A stretch of 49,166 bases of DNA from Hylemonella sp. UBA6679 (GTDB lineage Bacteria; Pseudomonadota; Gammaproteobacteria; Burkholderiales; Burkholderiaceae_C): assembly GCA_002454975.1 (NCBI GenBank), contig DKJZ01000017.1, positions 1 through 49,166 on the forward strand. The letters run 5' to 3'. Each line of letters opens with the position of its first letter. Within the stretch, counting starts at the first letter, position 1. A program made the translations under genes and the position numbers. Of the stretch, positions 6,925 to 15,964 are shown one piece after another. Below the pieces are notes generated by a model. That model was not told where the DNA came from. It made no database searches and saw nothing but the letters and a program-made list of their open reading frames with translations.

Positions 6925-7398
6925 ATGATCCGACTCAAGGTCAACGGCGATGCGGTCAGCGTCGACGCCACCCCGCAAACCCCGCTGTTGTGGGCCATCC
7001 GCGAAAAACTCAACCTCACGGGCACCAAGTTTGGTTGCGGCATTGCGCAGTGCGGTGCGTGCACTGTGCACGTCAATGGCGAGCCGGTGCGCTCATGCTC
7101 TGTGCCCGTGTCGGCCATCGGCGGACAAGAGGTCACCACCGTGGAGGGTTTGATGAAAACCCGCACGGGCCAGGTCTTGCGCGACGCGTGGGTTGCCGAA
7201 CAAGCCCCGCAGTGTGGCTATTGCCAGTCGGGTCAACTCATGACCGCTGCCAAAGTGGTGAGCCAGGCCAAAAAAGATTTGAGCCGCACAGAAATTCTAG
7301 AGGCCATGAGCGGCCACATCTGCCGCTGCGGCACCTACAACCAGATTGCAGCGGCGGTCGCGACTGCCCAGAAAACCCTCAAAGGAGCCAAGGCATGA
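6925..7398 (+). CDS. IorA-type [2Fe-2S] subunit of a molybdenum hydroxylase
   Basis: 157 residues, the standard size for the small iron-sulfur subunit of the xanthine dehydrogenase/isoquinoline 1-oxidoreductase family. The N-terminal plant-ferredoxin-like domain binds one cluster through C38, C43, C46 and C58 (GCGIAQCGACTVHV...C). The C-terminal helical domain binds the second through C97, C100, C133 and C135 (CGYCQSGQ...CRCGTY). It passes electrons from the molybdenum centre of the following gene product to a carrier. The ATG at 6925 is chosen because GGAG at 6914-6917 is well spaced; an in-frame ATG at 6913 lacks this. It overlaps the next gene by ATGA. No FAD subunit is adjacent, typical of the two-subunit Ior-like enzymes. 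Confidence 0.92.
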   Translation: MIRLKVNGDAVSVDATPQTPLLWAIREKLNLTGTKFGCGIAQCGACTVHVNGEPVRSCSVPVSAIGGQEVTTVEGLMKTRTGQVLRDAWVAEQAPQCGYCQSGQLMTAAKVVSQAKKDLSRTEILEAMSGHICRCGTYNQIAAAVATAQKTLKGAKA

Positions 7399-9554
7399 GC
7401 ACGCAGCAACTTTCACGTCGCAGCTTTGTGCTGGGCTCTGGCGGTGTGGCCTTGGGCCTGTCCTTTGGCTTGACCGGTGCAGAACTGGCCCAGGCGCAAA
7501 CCCCGGGTGCCGATGGTTTTGGCCCCAACGCCTGGATCAACATCAGCGCCGATGGGCAAGCCACACTGTTTTCGCCTGCCTCTGAAATGGGGCAGGGCAC
7601 CATGACGGCCATGCCCATGCTGCTGGCCGAAGAGATGGACCTGGACTGGCGCCGCGTCACCGTTTTGCAAGCGCCCAGCAATCCCAAGCTGTATGGCAAC
7701 CCGCGTTTTGGTGGCGGCATGACCACCGGGGCTTCGCGCACGGTGCAGGGCTATTACGACCCCTTGCGGTTGGCGGGCGCACAAGCGCGGCTGGTGATTG
7801 TGCAAGCCGCAGCACAAGCCATGGGCGTGCCTGCCTCTGAGTTGCGCACGCAAGCCAGCCAGGTCATCCACACCTCGGGGCGCAGCATGAGCTACGGCGA
7901 GGTGGCCCGTGTGGCCAAGCTGCCGGCCGAGCTGCCCAAGGTCGACAAAAGCATGCTCAAACCCATGGCCAAGTTCACCCTCATTGGGCATGACTTAGAC
8001 CGTGTGGATGTGCCTGCCAAATCCAGCGGTCAAGCGCAGTACGGCATTGACCAGCGCCTGCCCGGCATGCTGTGGGCCAGTGTGCTGCGCGCACCGGTGC
8101 AGGGCGAAACCCCCGCCAGCGTGGACGATGCGGCTGCACGCGCTGTGGCTGGGGTCAAAAACGTGGTGCGCCTGCCTTATGGCGTGGCGGTGGTGGCCGA
8201 TTCTTGGTTCACGGCACGCGCTGCTCGCGACCAGCTCAAGGTCACCTGGACCGAGACTGCCAAGGCCCGTGCCCACGATGTGGACAAAGTGCGTGCTGAG
8301 TACGTCAAACGCGCCCAAGACCTGAACGACAAGGGCGTGGACTTCATCAAGCACGGCGACGCTGGCCAGCGCCTGGCCGGGGCCGTGAAAACTTTCAGCG
8401 CCACGTACACCTCGGAGATGCTCAGCCACATTTGCCTTGAGCCCATGAACTGCACCGCCCGTGTGCAGGGCGAGCAGATCGAGGTCTGGGCACCTGCGCA
8501 GTCGGCCTCGTTTGTGACGGGCACAGTGGCTGGGGCGGCCGGGTTCAAGCCCGAGAACATCAAGGTCAACATCACCTTGTTGGGTGGTGGTTTTGGTCGA
8601 CGGGTTGAGGCCGATTATTCGGCCGACGCAGCCTTGGTGGCCAAGGCCATGCCAGGCACGCCCATCCAGGTCATCTGGAGCCGTGAAGACGACATGACCC
8701 ACGACAAATACCGTCCGTTGACCAGCCAGCATCTGGTGGCCGGGGTGGATGCGAACGGCAAGCTGGTGGGTCTGCTGCACCGCGTGGTGTCTGAAGGTAT
8801 TTATTCGCGCGTGGTGCCCCCGGCTTTCAAGGCCGCGGGTGGCAAAGACGCACCGGTGATGGAGGGTGCAGAAATCACCTACAACATCGAGGACCACCAC
8901 GTGCAGTTCATGATCGAAGAGCGTGGCATCCAAGCTGGTTTCTGGCGTGCTGTGGGGCCGGGCTACACCAAGTTTGCGATTGAAACCTTGATCGATGAAG
9001 TGGCCCGTGGCGTGGGTGCTGACCCCCTGAACTACCGACTCGACCTGCTGGCCAAAAACCCGCGTGGCGCAGCGGTGGTGCGCGAGGTGGGCGCCATGGC
9101 GCAATGGGGCCGTGCCAATTTGCCGGCTGGTCATGCGCTGGGCTTGGCGTTTTCAGATGCCTGGAACACCTACTGCGCCATGGTGGTGCAAGTGTCCATG
9201 GACAAAGGCCGCCCCAAGGTGCACAAGATCTGGACGGCGGTGGATTGCGGGCATCCCCTGCAGCCGCGCAACATCCGCGCGCAGATCGAGGGCTCGGTGG
9301 CCTTTGGTTTGTCGGCTGCCATGCACGAGGCCATGAGCTTCAAGGCGGGTGTGCCTCAGCAAACCAACCTCAACACCTACCGCGTCTTGCGCGCCAACGA
9401 GATGCCCGAGGTGGTGGTCAAGGTCATGCCAACCGACAACCATCCCGGTGGCATCGGCGAAGTGGGCTTGCCCCCCGTGGCACCCGCCATTGCCAACGCG
9501 GTGGCACAGCTCACGGGCAAGCGCTTGCGCGCTTTGCCTTTGACCACCGTTTAA
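7395..9554 (+). CDS. IorB-type molybdopterin-binding subunit of an aldehyde/N-heterocycle oxidoreductase
   Basis: 719 residues. The N-terminus MSTQQLSRRSFVLGSGGVAL is a twin-arginine signal, so the folded complex with IorA is probably exported to the periplasm. The body shows molybdenum-hydroxylase features: LLGGGFGRRVEADYSADAAL (cofactor-binding glycine loop), a FWRAVGPGYTKFAIETLIDE segment, and near the C-terminus NHPGGIGEVGLPPVAPAIA, where this family has its catalytic Glu. Relatives oxidise isoquinoline, aromatic aldehydes or similar compounds with water as oxygen donor. The substrate cannot be read from the sequence. No MocA-like or XdhC-like maturation gene is adjacent, although the Mo cofactor would need maturation elsewhere. 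Confidence 0.88.
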   Translation: MSTQQLSRRSFVLGSGGVALGLSFGLTGAELAQAQTPGADGFGPNAWINISADGQATLFSPASEMGQGTMTAMPMLLAEEMDLDWRRVTVLQAPSNPKLYGNPRFGGGMTTGASRTVQGYYDPLRLAGAQARLVIVQAAAQAMGVPASELRTQASQVIHTSGRSMSYGEVARVAKLPAELPKVDKSMLKPMAKFTLIGHDLDRVDVPAKSSGQAQYGIDQRLPGMLWASVLRAPVQGETPASVDDAAARAVAGVKNVVRLPYGVAVVADSWFTARAARDQLKVTWTETAKARAHDVDKVRAEYVKRAQDLNDKGVDFIKHGDAGQRLAGAVKTFSATYTSEMLSHICLEPMNCTARVQGEQIEVWAPAQSASFVTGTVAGAAGFKPENIKVNITLLGGGFGRRVEADYSADAALVAKAMPGTPIQVIWSREDDMTHDKYRPLTSQHLVAGVDANGKLVGLLHRVVSEGIYSRVVPPAFKAAGGKDAPVMEGAEITYNIEDHHVQFMIEERGIQAGFWRAVGPGYTKFAIETLIDEVARGVGADPLNYRLDLLAKNPRGAAVVREVGAMAQWGRANLPAGHALGLAFSDAWNTYCAMVVQVSMDKGRPKVHKIWTAVDCGHPLQPRNIRAQIEGSVAFGLSAAMHEAMSFKAGVPQQTNLNTYRVLRANEMPEVVVKVMPTDNHPGGIGEVGLPPVAPAIANAVAQLTGKRLRALPLTTV

Positions 9555-9604
9555 AGCCTGATCAAAGGGTGGCTAAAACCCAGCCATAACTCGGGTATGA
9601 CTCA

Positions 9605-9638
9605 GCTGAAGGCAGCGCCTGTGGCGCTTGCCTTCAGC
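9605..9638. terminator. Strong stem-loop between convergent genes
   Basis: GCTGAAGGCA + GCGCC (9605-9619), loop TGT, GGCGC (9623-9627), then TGCCTTCAGC (9629-9638): 15 paired bases with a one-base bulge. It lies between the ends of the IorB-type gene and the minus-strand phosphatase, whose stop codon is inside the right arm. No T-run follows on either strand, so it may protect 3' ends rather than terminate on its own. Confidence 0.5.
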
Positions 9639-10356
9639 CTTCAATCAGTTTGGCTTGTAAGCGGGTCCGGTCGGCGTGGCTCAAGCCCAGGGGGCCTTGA
9701 AGAAAGGCATCCATGCTGCCGTGTGCGTGGTCGATGGCATCAAAGGCGGCTTGTAAAAAGTCAGGCTGCACTTTCCACAGCACATCGAGCACGTCTTCTG
9801 GCATAGACCCCTCTAGGCCAGCCTCGCGCCGGTACAAGCGGTTGGTGCGCATGTAATCATGCTCGATGTCAGCGCGGTCCACTTCTAAGGCCGAGAGTAT
9901 CAACGCCGCGCCATAGCCGGTGCGGTCTTTGCCAGCTGTGCAATGAAACACCTGAGGCGTTGGCTGGTCGAGCACCTGTCGCAAAAAACGCGCGTAGGTT
10001 GGGGTGTGCTGGTGCACAAAGTTGCGGTAGGTTTCCCGCATGATCTCCTGGGCCTCCAGCGCGGTGGGTAGTTGACCGCTGGCGGCCAGCGCCTTGATGC
10101 GTCGCACCACCACGGGCTCGACCGTCATGGGCACGTTGTACAAACCTTCGATGGCATAGGGTTTGGCAGCGCGCTCTTCTTGGCCACGCAGGTCGATGCT
10201 GTGCGTGACGCCCAGCGCGCGCAAGGTGGCTAGCCCCGATGGGTCCAGGTCGGCCAAGTGGCTGGAGCGGTACAGCAGGCCAACTCGCAAGGGGGCACCT
10301 TTGGCGCTCAGGCCGGCGCCCAAGTCGCGAAAATTTGAAGCGGTGGGGATCAGCAT
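9634..10356 (-). CDS. Tyrosine-protein phosphatase, DUF/Y_phosphatase3 type
   Basis: 240 residues. The N-terminal NFRDLG motif (residues 8-13) and the P-loop HC139TAGKDR145TG match the Y_phosphatase3 family of bacterial tyrosine or dual-specificity phosphatases (for example Mycobacterium PtpB and LipA of Listeria). Cys139 is the expected nucleophile and Arg145 binds phosphate. The Lys and Asp in AGKDR are typical of this family and give some activity on phosphoinositides in known members. The ATG at 10356 has a GAGAG ribosome-binding site (minus strand of 10361-10365). The gene stands alone, divergent from the next; its target is unknown. Confidence 0.88.
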   Translation of the reverse strand: MLIPTASNFRDLGAGLSAKGAPLRVGLLYRSSHLADLDPSGLATLRALGVTHSIDLRGQEERAAKPYAIEGLYNVPMTVEPVVVRRIKALAASGQLPTALEAQEIMRETYRNFVHQHTPTYARFLRQVLDQPTPQVFHCTAGKDRTGYGAALILSALEVDRADIEHDYMRTNRLYRREAGLEGSMPEDVLDVLWKVQPDFLQAAFDAIDHAHGSMDAFLQGPLGLSHADRTRLQAKLIEG

Positions 10357-10482
10357 AAAACTCTCTTAAAAATCCATCATAAGGGGCTCACACGTGGTGC
10401 TGCGCGCAGGCCTAGGGTTTTCCCGACTGGCCGCAAGGTTGTCGGGGCTCAGGTAGAGTTTGGAGAGTTTTAGAAAGACCGT

Positions 10483-10794
10483 ATGCAAGCGTATTTGATC
10501 GACCCCGCCCAAGCCCAAGTTTCAGAAGTTGACATCAGCCATGGGCTGGCAGACATCCAGGCCCTGATAGGTTTTGACACCGTGGAGAGCGACGAAATCA
10601 GCCAAGCGGGCGACCGCCTGTACTTCGACGAGTCGTGCTTTATTCGCCAGATTCCTGGCGCCGGCCGTTTCCAATTTGGCAGCCTGGCCCCCATCGCTGG
10701 GCGCGCCGTGGTGCTGCGCGAAGCGCAGGGCGCATACCTTGCCCCTCACATGAGCCTGGACGATTTGCGCGCCAAGCTCAAGTTCATGAGTTAA
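10483..10794 (+). CDS. Small conserved-looking protein of unknown function
   Basis: 103 residues, probably cytoplasmic, with no signal or membrane segment. It begins MQAYLIDPAQAQVSEVDISH and continues with IQALIGFDTVESDEI, CFIRQIPGAGRFQFGS and a C-terminal MSLDDLRAKLKFMS. The 'YLIDP...I..LIG...' opening loosely recalls DUF3846-like proteins, but I cannot assign a family with confidence. TGGAGAG (10461-10467) precedes the ATG at a suitable distance. A CCCGAC/GTCGGG inverted repeat (10422-10427, 10441-10446) lies in the divergent promoter region and could be an operator. Confidence 0.75.
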   Translation: MQAYLIDPAQAQVSEVDISHGLADIQALIGFDTVESDEISQAGDRLYFDESCFIRQIPGAGRFQFGSLAPIAGRAVVLREAQGAYLAPHMSLDDLRAKLKFMS

Positions 10795-10909
10795 ACAGCC
10801 TCGTCTTCTATCCTGCCCAGATCTGTCTGTCATCCTAGGGTAATCACCGCCGAAGTCGTCGCTTGACCAGCTGTGCAAGCAGCTACGATGCTCTTTTGAG
10901 CAGTGGCAG

Positions 10910-13159
10910 GTGCAGGTGACGGGACACGTTTTTTCAGCAGGGTTCAAGCAGTTCGTCGTTGATTTGGCCGGTTGTTTGACATGGCCCACCTGGTCCATGT
11001 GCCAAACATGGCTGGCTTGTTGGCCCTTGAGCCTGGCCTTGTTGGGCACCCCAGCGATGGCGGGCCAATTACAAGCTCAAGAGCTGAAACGTTTGCTGCC
11101 CCAGGGCATGGTGCTGGGAGAACGCAACGCGGGCTTACCGCTGTGGCCACTCTACAGTCAACCTGCCGATGCCACTGTCAAACCCAATCTGCTGGGTTAT
11201 GTGTTTGAGTCGGTCGATTTCGAACCTGCTCGGGGATTTTCTGGCAAGCCCATCAATCTGTTGGTCGCCATCAGCCCTGAGGGTAAGTTTTTGGATGTGC
11301 AGCTCATTGAGCACAAAGAGCCTTTGTTCCGTTCTGAAAAAGGCACGGGTCTGTTGGCAGACTTTGCCGCGCAGTACAAAGGTCTGAGCACACGGCACAA
11401 CATCCAAATTTTTGATTACCGCGCCAAAACTCGGCACGACGACACCCATGCCTGGCTGCACGGCGTGCAAGGCGGCACAGTCACCGTCAAGGCCATGGAC
11501 CGCTCCATCATCGAGGCGTCTTTGACCGTGGCGCGCGCCCACGCGCAAGCACTCAAAACCGGGCAGGACATCGGCACAGGCGGTATGGCGGCTCTGGCTG
11601 GAAGTGAAGGACCGCCCCCACGCGCTCTCACCTGGGCACAGCTGCAAAACCGCGGCATGGTGGCTACCACGCGCTTGACGCGCGGGCAGATTGAGCGGTC
11701 CTTCAAAGGGACCCGGGCTGAGGGTAACGACCCCTTGGCCGAAAGCCAAGCCAACGAAGAGGCGCTGGCTTTTCATGTGGCCTTGCTCAGTGACCCAGCG
11801 ATCGGACGCAACCTGCTGGACGAGGCTGGCTGGCGGCTCTTGAGCAGCAACCGACGCGAAGGACAGGCGCTGCTGGTCACCGAAAGCGGACCGCTTTACA
11901 AAATGGCTTACGAACGCCAGCGTGTGCAAACTGAGGTGCCCTACGTGCTCAAGCAGGGCGGTCGAGCGTTAGGTTTGCGCGCCATGGCCTTTGATGGGCC
12001 TTTGGCCGTGCCGGGTTATCCCGAGAGCGTCAAAGCCTTTGTTTTGCTTGTGGACGAGGCTACCCCGCTGAACCCTTTGGAACCCTTTGAGGTCCACTTC
12101 AAGATTGCTCGACGTTTTGGTGTGTTTGCGCATAACGTGGCAACCAGCACCTTTGCGCTGGACTATGGGTATTTCTCCTGGCGCGCCAAGTTGCTTACAC
12201 CCACACACGCTGCCTGGGTGAGCACGTGGGAAGAGCGTGCTGTGGAAGTTATGGTGTTGCTGGTCGGGTTGGGGGTGCTCACGGTGGGTTTGGTCAAGCA
12301 GTCATGGCTGAGTGCTAACCCGAGGCGGCTGCGATGGTTTCGCAACACTTATTTTGTGTTCACTCTGGGGTTCATTGGGTGGTATGCGCAAGGGCAGCTC
12401 AGTGTGGTTAACCTCACGGCCGCTGTCGAGGCCTTGTTGGGTGGCAGTGGCCTGGGCTTTTTCCTCACGGACCCCATGACGGTTCTGCTGTGGTTGTACG
12501 TGGCGGTCACGCTGTTGGTGTGGGGGCGTGGTACGTTTTGCGGGTGGTTATGCCCTTTTGGGGCTTTGCAAGACTTGCTCAGCCAGATGACCCAGGCTTT
12601 GGGTTTGCGACACAAGCGTTTGCGCGCTGCCACCGACGAGCGGCTCAAAATCATCAAATACGTGGTGTTGGGCGTGGTACTGGCTACACCCTGGTTTGCG
12701 GGGACAGCCCTGGCCCCTTGGGGCGATGTGGCGCTGGAGGTGGAGCCTTTCAAAACCGCCATCAGTCTGTACTTCGTGCGCGATTGGCCTTACCTGGTGT
12801 GGTTGGCAGCCTGCCTGGGTCTGAGCGTGGTGGTGTACCGCGGTTATTGCCGCTACATCTGCCCGCTGGGCGCAGCTTTGGCGGCGGTGAATGTGTTGCA
12901 GCGCTGGCAGTGGATACCACGGCGAGAGGCTTGCGGCACACCCTGCCAAACTTGCCGCCATGCCTGTGAATTTCAAGCCATCGCGCCCTCGGGCCATGTC
13001 GATTACAGCGAGTGTTTTCAGTGCCTCGATTGCGTCTCCATCCACCAGGACGACCACCGCTGCCTGCCCTTGATACGCGAGCGCAAAGGCCGCGTTATTC
13101 CAATTGCTTTGAGCCCTGCCCATGCTGGCTCGAGTTTGAACGTCCAGGGCCGCGCATGA
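10910..13159 (+). CDS. NosR/NirI-like FMN-binding polyferredoxin membrane protein
   Basis: 749 residues from a GTG at 10910; an ATG at 10997 (30th codon) directly before the hydrophobic signal ending GTPAMA is a possible start. Layout: signal peptide; periplasmic FMN-binding domain (about 60-200) with HGVQGGT190VTV at the flavinylation position; a long periplasmic segment (about 200-430); five or six membrane helices; cytoplasmic cluster motifs C544GWLC548P and C647RYIC651P; and a C-terminal ferredoxin part with C675, C679, C682, C686, then C702, C705, C708. NosR feeds electrons to periplasmic nitrous oxide reductase, but no nosZDFYL is present. It overlaps apbE by ATGA. This may be a general quinol-to-periplasm electron conduit. 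The family call is firm and the role open. Confidence 0.82.
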   Translation: MQVTGHVFSAGFKQFVVDLAGCLTWPTWSMCQTWLACWPLSLALLGTPAMAGQLQAQELKRLLPQGMVLGERNAGLPLWPLYSQPADATVKPNLLGYVFESVDFEPARGFSGKPINLLVAISPEGKFLDVQLIEHKEPLFRSEKGTGLLADFAAQYKGLSTRHNIQIFDYRAKTRHDDTHAWLHGVQGGTVTVKAMDRSIIEASLTVARAHAQALKTGQDIGTGGMAALAGSEGPPPRALTWAQLQNRGMVATTRLTRGQIERSFKGTRAEGNDPLAESQANEEALAFHVALLSDPAIGRNLLDEAGWRLLSSNRREGQALLVTESGPLYKMAYERQRVQTEVPYVLKQGGRALGLRAMAFDGPLAVPGYPESVKAFVLLVDEATPLNPLEPFEVHFKIARRFGVFAHNVATSTFALDYGYFSWRAKLLTPTHAAWVSTWEERAVEVMVLLVGLGVLTVGLVKQSWLSANPRRLRWFRNTYFVFTLGFIGWYAQGQLSVVNLTAAVEALLGGSGLGFFLTDPMTVLLWLYVAVTLLVWGRGTFCGWLCPFGALQDLLSQMTQALGLRHKRLRAATDERLKIIKYVVLGVVLATPWFAGTALAPWGDVALEVEPFKTAISLYFVRDWPYLVWLAACLGLSVVVYRGYCRYICPLGAALAAVNVLQRWQWIPRREACGTPCQTCRHACEFQAIAPSGHVDYSECFQCLDCVSIHQDDHRCLPLIRERKGRVIPIALSPAHAGSSLNVQGRA

Positions 13160-14145
13160 TCAACCGTCGCCAACATTTACGCATGGGTCTGGGTGTACTT
13201 GGGGGGTGTGCGGGCGCCACTTGGTTAGCCAAACAGACCGAAGTTTTACATTGGCGCGAGGTGATCTTTGAGGGCTTGGGCACCACCTTGCGCCTGCGCG
13301 CAGGTCATCCGCATCTGACGCAGCTGGACGCGGCTTTGCATGCTGCGGTGGCAGCCGTGCGTGAGGTGGAGGGCAGCATGAGCTTGTTTGACCCGCACAG
13401 TGAACTCAGTCGCCTCAATCGCAGCGGGCGTTTGCGGGCAGCTTCGCCTGCGCTGCGTGAGGTGTTGGGCCTGAGCGCGCACATCGCGCAGGTCAGCCAG
13501 GGCGTGTTTGATGCCACCACCCAGCCGCTGTGGCAAGCCTGGTCGGCCTGGGCACAAGAAGATGTGCCCCTGAGCGCTGCTTGGAAATCACACATCGCCC
13601 AAGCGCGTTCCCGGGTGAATTGGCGTGGCGTGCACTTGGTATACAACGATGTCCATCTGGCTGCAGGCGTGGCCCTGAGCTTGAACGGCGTGGCTCAAGG
13701 ATACGCGGCCGACCGCGCCAAAGCCGCGCTGCAGGCCCACGGCATCGTGCATGCTCTGCTCGACACCGGCGAAACCAGCATGATGGGGCAAAGCCCGGAT
13801 GGGCCTTGGCGTTTGCAATTGGCGCCTGAAAAGGGCAGCCCTGCCATCGCAGCTGATGGTCGCTGCGTCGCCACCTCCAGCGACGACCAAACCCGCTTTT
13901 CAGCTGACGGGCGATATCACCACATCTTGGATCCGCGCACTGGTTATTCGCCTACCCTGTGGTCGCGCATCACGGTGCTGGCCCACAGCGCAGCCACAGC
14001 CGACGCGTTAACCAAGGTGTTTTTCATGTTGCCACCGCAAAACTTGCTGGCAAGTGCTGCGCATTGGGGGGTGGATGTGATGGCCCAAAACAGGGCGGGC
14101 CGTTGGCTACACACACCCGGCGTGCCGCTGCTGGCGAGCACTTGA
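13156..14145 (+). CDS. apbE: ApbE-family FAD:protein FMN transferase
   Basis: 329 residues. ApbE enzymes attach FMN covalently to a Thr/Ser of periplasmic FMN-binding domains, using FAD as donor. The N-terminus (MINRRQHLRMGLGVLGGCAG) combines an RR pair with an LGGC lipobox-like site, so the protein is exported and perhaps lipid-anchored. Family features follow in order: LGTTLRLR, MSLFDPHSELSRLNR, LSLNGVAQGYAADRAKAAL, HALLDTGETSMMGQSPDGPW (a variant of the usual GG(D/E) segment), HHILDPRTGY and a late SAATADALTKVFFM. Its coupling to the NosR-like gene indicates that protein as its substrate. The start is the ATG overlapping the upstream stop. Confidence 0.92.
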   Translation: MINRRQHLRMGLGVLGGCAGATWLAKQTEVLHWREVIFEGLGTTLRLRAGHPHLTQLDAALHAAVAAVREVEGSMSLFDPHSELSRLNRSGRLRAASPALREVLGLSAHIAQVSQGVFDATTQPLWQAWSAWAQEDVPLSAAWKSHIAQARSRVNWRGVHLVYNDVHLAAGVALSLNGVAQGYAADRAKAALQAHGIVHALLDTGETSMMGQSPDGPWRLQLAPEKGSPAIAADGRCVATSSDDQTRFSADGRYHHILDPRTGYSPTLWSRITVLAHSAATADALTKVFFMLPPQNLLASAAHWGVDVMAQNRAGRWLHTPGVPLLAST

Positions 14146-14232
14146 ACAACCCCACGCTATCAGGGCCTGACAAGCTGGCGACAAGCAGGGCAGGCGGCGC
14201 TGACTAAACTGGTTGCACACCAAGGAACTCCG

Positions 14233-15420
14233 ATGATCGATTTCACCCTGGCCCCGGCCGACATAGCCCTGCGCGACCGCACACGTGCTTTTGTTCGCGA
14301 GCACATCATCCCCTACGAGCAAGACGCTCGCCTGAGCTCGCACGGCCCCAGCGACGCGCTTCGCGTGGAGCTCAATTCCCTGGCCCGCGACGCTGGCTTG
14401 CTCGCACCCCATGTATCGCCACATTACGGTGGCTTGGGCCTGAGCCATGTGCAGCGCGCCATTGTGTTTGAGGCTGCGGGTTACTCCATGCTTGGCCCCA
14501 TTGCCATGCATTGCGCCGCGCCCGATGAGGGCAACATGCACATGCTCGAGCTGGTGGCCAACGAGGCCCAAAAAGAGCAATACCTGCGCCCCCTGGCCAC
14601 GGCCCAGGTGCGTTCTTGTTTTGCCATGACCGAGCCCAAGCCTGGCGCTGGCGCAGACCCTGGCCAGCTCGCCACGCGGGCCGACAAGCAAGGCGACCAT
14701 TACGTGATCAACGGCGAAAAATGGCTGATCACGGGGGCAGAAAACGCGGGTTTCACCATCATCATGGCGCGTGCGTTTGATGGCGCCCAAGAGCTGGGCC
14801 CCACCATGTTCTTTGCGCGGCTGCCGCAGGCTGGTTTTCGCATCGAGCGCATCATGAACACCATCGACTCGAGCTTCACCGGCGGGCATGGCCACATCAA
14901 AATTGAGAACCTGCGGGTGCACCAAGACGATGTGATTGGCGAGGTGGGGCAGGGCTTGAAATACGCGCAAATTCGCTTGGCGCCAGCGCGCTTGACGCAC
15001 TGCATGCGTTGGCTTGGCGCGGCCCAGCGCGCGCACGACATTGCCGCTGCCTATGCCGCGCAGCGCACCGGTTTTGGCAAGCCCCTCATCGAGCACGAGG
15101 GCGTGGGCTTCATGCTGGCCGACAACGAAATTGCCATGCACATGTGCCGCTTGGCGATTTTGGATGTGGCTTGGCGCTTAGACAAAGGCGAGCACGCTCG
15201 CCACGAGTCCAGCATGGCCAAGGTGTTTGTGTCGGAGCAGCTCTACCAAGTGGTGGATCGCTGCGTGCAGGTGCTGGGTGGCTCGGGCGTGACCGATGTC
15301 ACGGTGGTGGAAAAAATCTTCAAAGAGCTGCGTGCGTTTCGCATTTATGACGGCCCCTCTGAGGTGCACCGCTGGGCCATTGCCAACCGCGTCTCGCGCA
15401 AGCAAACGCCGCGGCACTGA
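14233..15420 (+). CDS. Acyl-CoA dehydrogenase
   Basis: 395 residues with the three acyl-CoA dehydrogenase domains: N-terminal helical (1-125), middle beta (about 126-235, with CFAMTEPKPGAGADPGQLAT and GEKWLITGAENAGF) and C-terminal helical FAD domain (about 236-390, with RTGFGKPLIEHEGVGFMLAD and the closing FRIYDGPSEVHRWAIANRV). The sequence resembles the ACAD10/11-like subgroup, which acts on long or branched acyl-CoAs, but the substrate cannot be read. An AAGGAA ribosome-binding site precedes the ATG by about seven bases. It follows apbE by 87 bases and may be transcribed separately. No enoyl-CoA hydratase or thiolase is nearby. Confidence 0.9.
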   Translation: MIDFTLAPADIALRDRTRAFVREHIIPYEQDARLSSHGPSDALRVELNSLARDAGLLAPHVSPHYGGLGLSHVQRAIVFEAAGYSMLGPIAMHCAAPDEGNMHMLELVANEAQKEQYLRPLATAQVRSCFAMTEPKPGAGADPGQLATRADKQGDHYVINGEKWLITGAENAGFTIIMARAFDGAQELGPTMFFARLPQAGFRIERIMNTIDSSFTGGHGHIKIENLRVHQDDVIGEVGQGLKYAQIRLAPARLTHCMRWLGAAQRAHDIAAAYAAQRTGFGKPLIEHEGVGFMLADNEIAMHMCRLAILDVAWRLDKGEHARHESSMAKVFVSEQLYQVVDRCVQVLGGSGVTDVTVVEKIFKELRAFRIYDGPSEVHRWAIANRVSRKQTPRH

Positions 15421-15428
15421 CTGGGCGT

Positions 15429-15839
15429 TCAATCCAGCGAGGCGCTCCAGCGTTCGTTCCAAGCGTTGTTCCAAACGTTTTGTGCGCGCCGGTCACGTTT
15501 GGTCGGGCGGCCATGTTCCATGCTGTGGGCCGGTTCAGCGGCCACGCGGCGTTGCTCGGCTGCCGCTTCTCGCGCCTTGATACTCTCGGGTGTTTCTGCG
15601 TACAGCTGCTGCGCCACCGGTGCGGGCCCGCGCGATTCGCTCACGCCCAGCACTTGCACGGTGCGCTCGGTGTGGCCTTGACGCAGACGCACACTGTCGC
15701 CAGCGCGCACCTCGCGTGAGGGCTTGACCACCGCGCCGTTGACCTGCACCCGACCCTTGCTGATGTCGTCCACCGCCAATGAGCGGGTTTTGTAGAACCG
15801 CGCCGCCCACAACCACTTGTCGATACGTACAGACAGCAT
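15429..15839 (-). CDS. hslR: Hsp15-like S4-domain RNA-binding heat-shock protein
   Basis: 136 residues. The S4 RNA-binding domain occupies residues 1-60: MLSVRIDKWLWAARFYKTRS, then DISKGRVQVNGAVVKPSREV and the AGDSVRLRQG end. The C-terminal half is basic and rich in Arg and Ala, as in E. coli Hsp15. Hsp15 binds stalled 50S subunits that carry a peptidyl-tRNA and helps recycle them after heat stress. It is convergent with the acyl-CoA dehydrogenase gene, eight bases away, and lies downstream of hemH on the same strand. Confidence 0.88.
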   Translation of the reverse strand: MLSVRIDKWLWAARFYKTRSLAVDDISKGRVQVNGAVVKPSREVRAGDSVRLRQGHTERTVQVLGVSESRGPAPVAQQLYAETPESIKAREAAAEQRRVAAEPAHSMEHGRPTKRDRRAQNVWNNAWNERWSASLD

Positions 15840-15897
15840 GTGCTCTTAAAATGGTAGCGGTGTGGTCAATGGGGGCCTGGGCTCTGAGCTGTTTAAG

Positions 15898-15940
15898 GGC
15901 TTGGTTAATGGCCTTAGTTAAAGGCTTAGTTAAAAGCCTG
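15898..15940. repeat. Short degenerate tandem repeat with an embedded dyad
   Basis: Three near copies in register: GGCTTGGTTAAT (15898-15909), GGCCTTAGTTAAA (15910-15922) and GGCTTAGTTAAAA (15923-15935). The last copy also forms AGGCTT-AGTTAA-AAGCCT (15922-15939). It sits 25 bases past the hemH stop on the hemH-to-hslR side, where it may act as a weak terminator or processing site. Confidence 0.55.
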
Positions 15941-15964
15941 ACTCAGACATCCATTCGCCCTGAT

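Noticed and set aside
10910..14145. Denitrification (nos) cluster
   Set aside because: NosR-like and ApbE only; no nosZ, nosD, nosF, nosY or nosL in the window.
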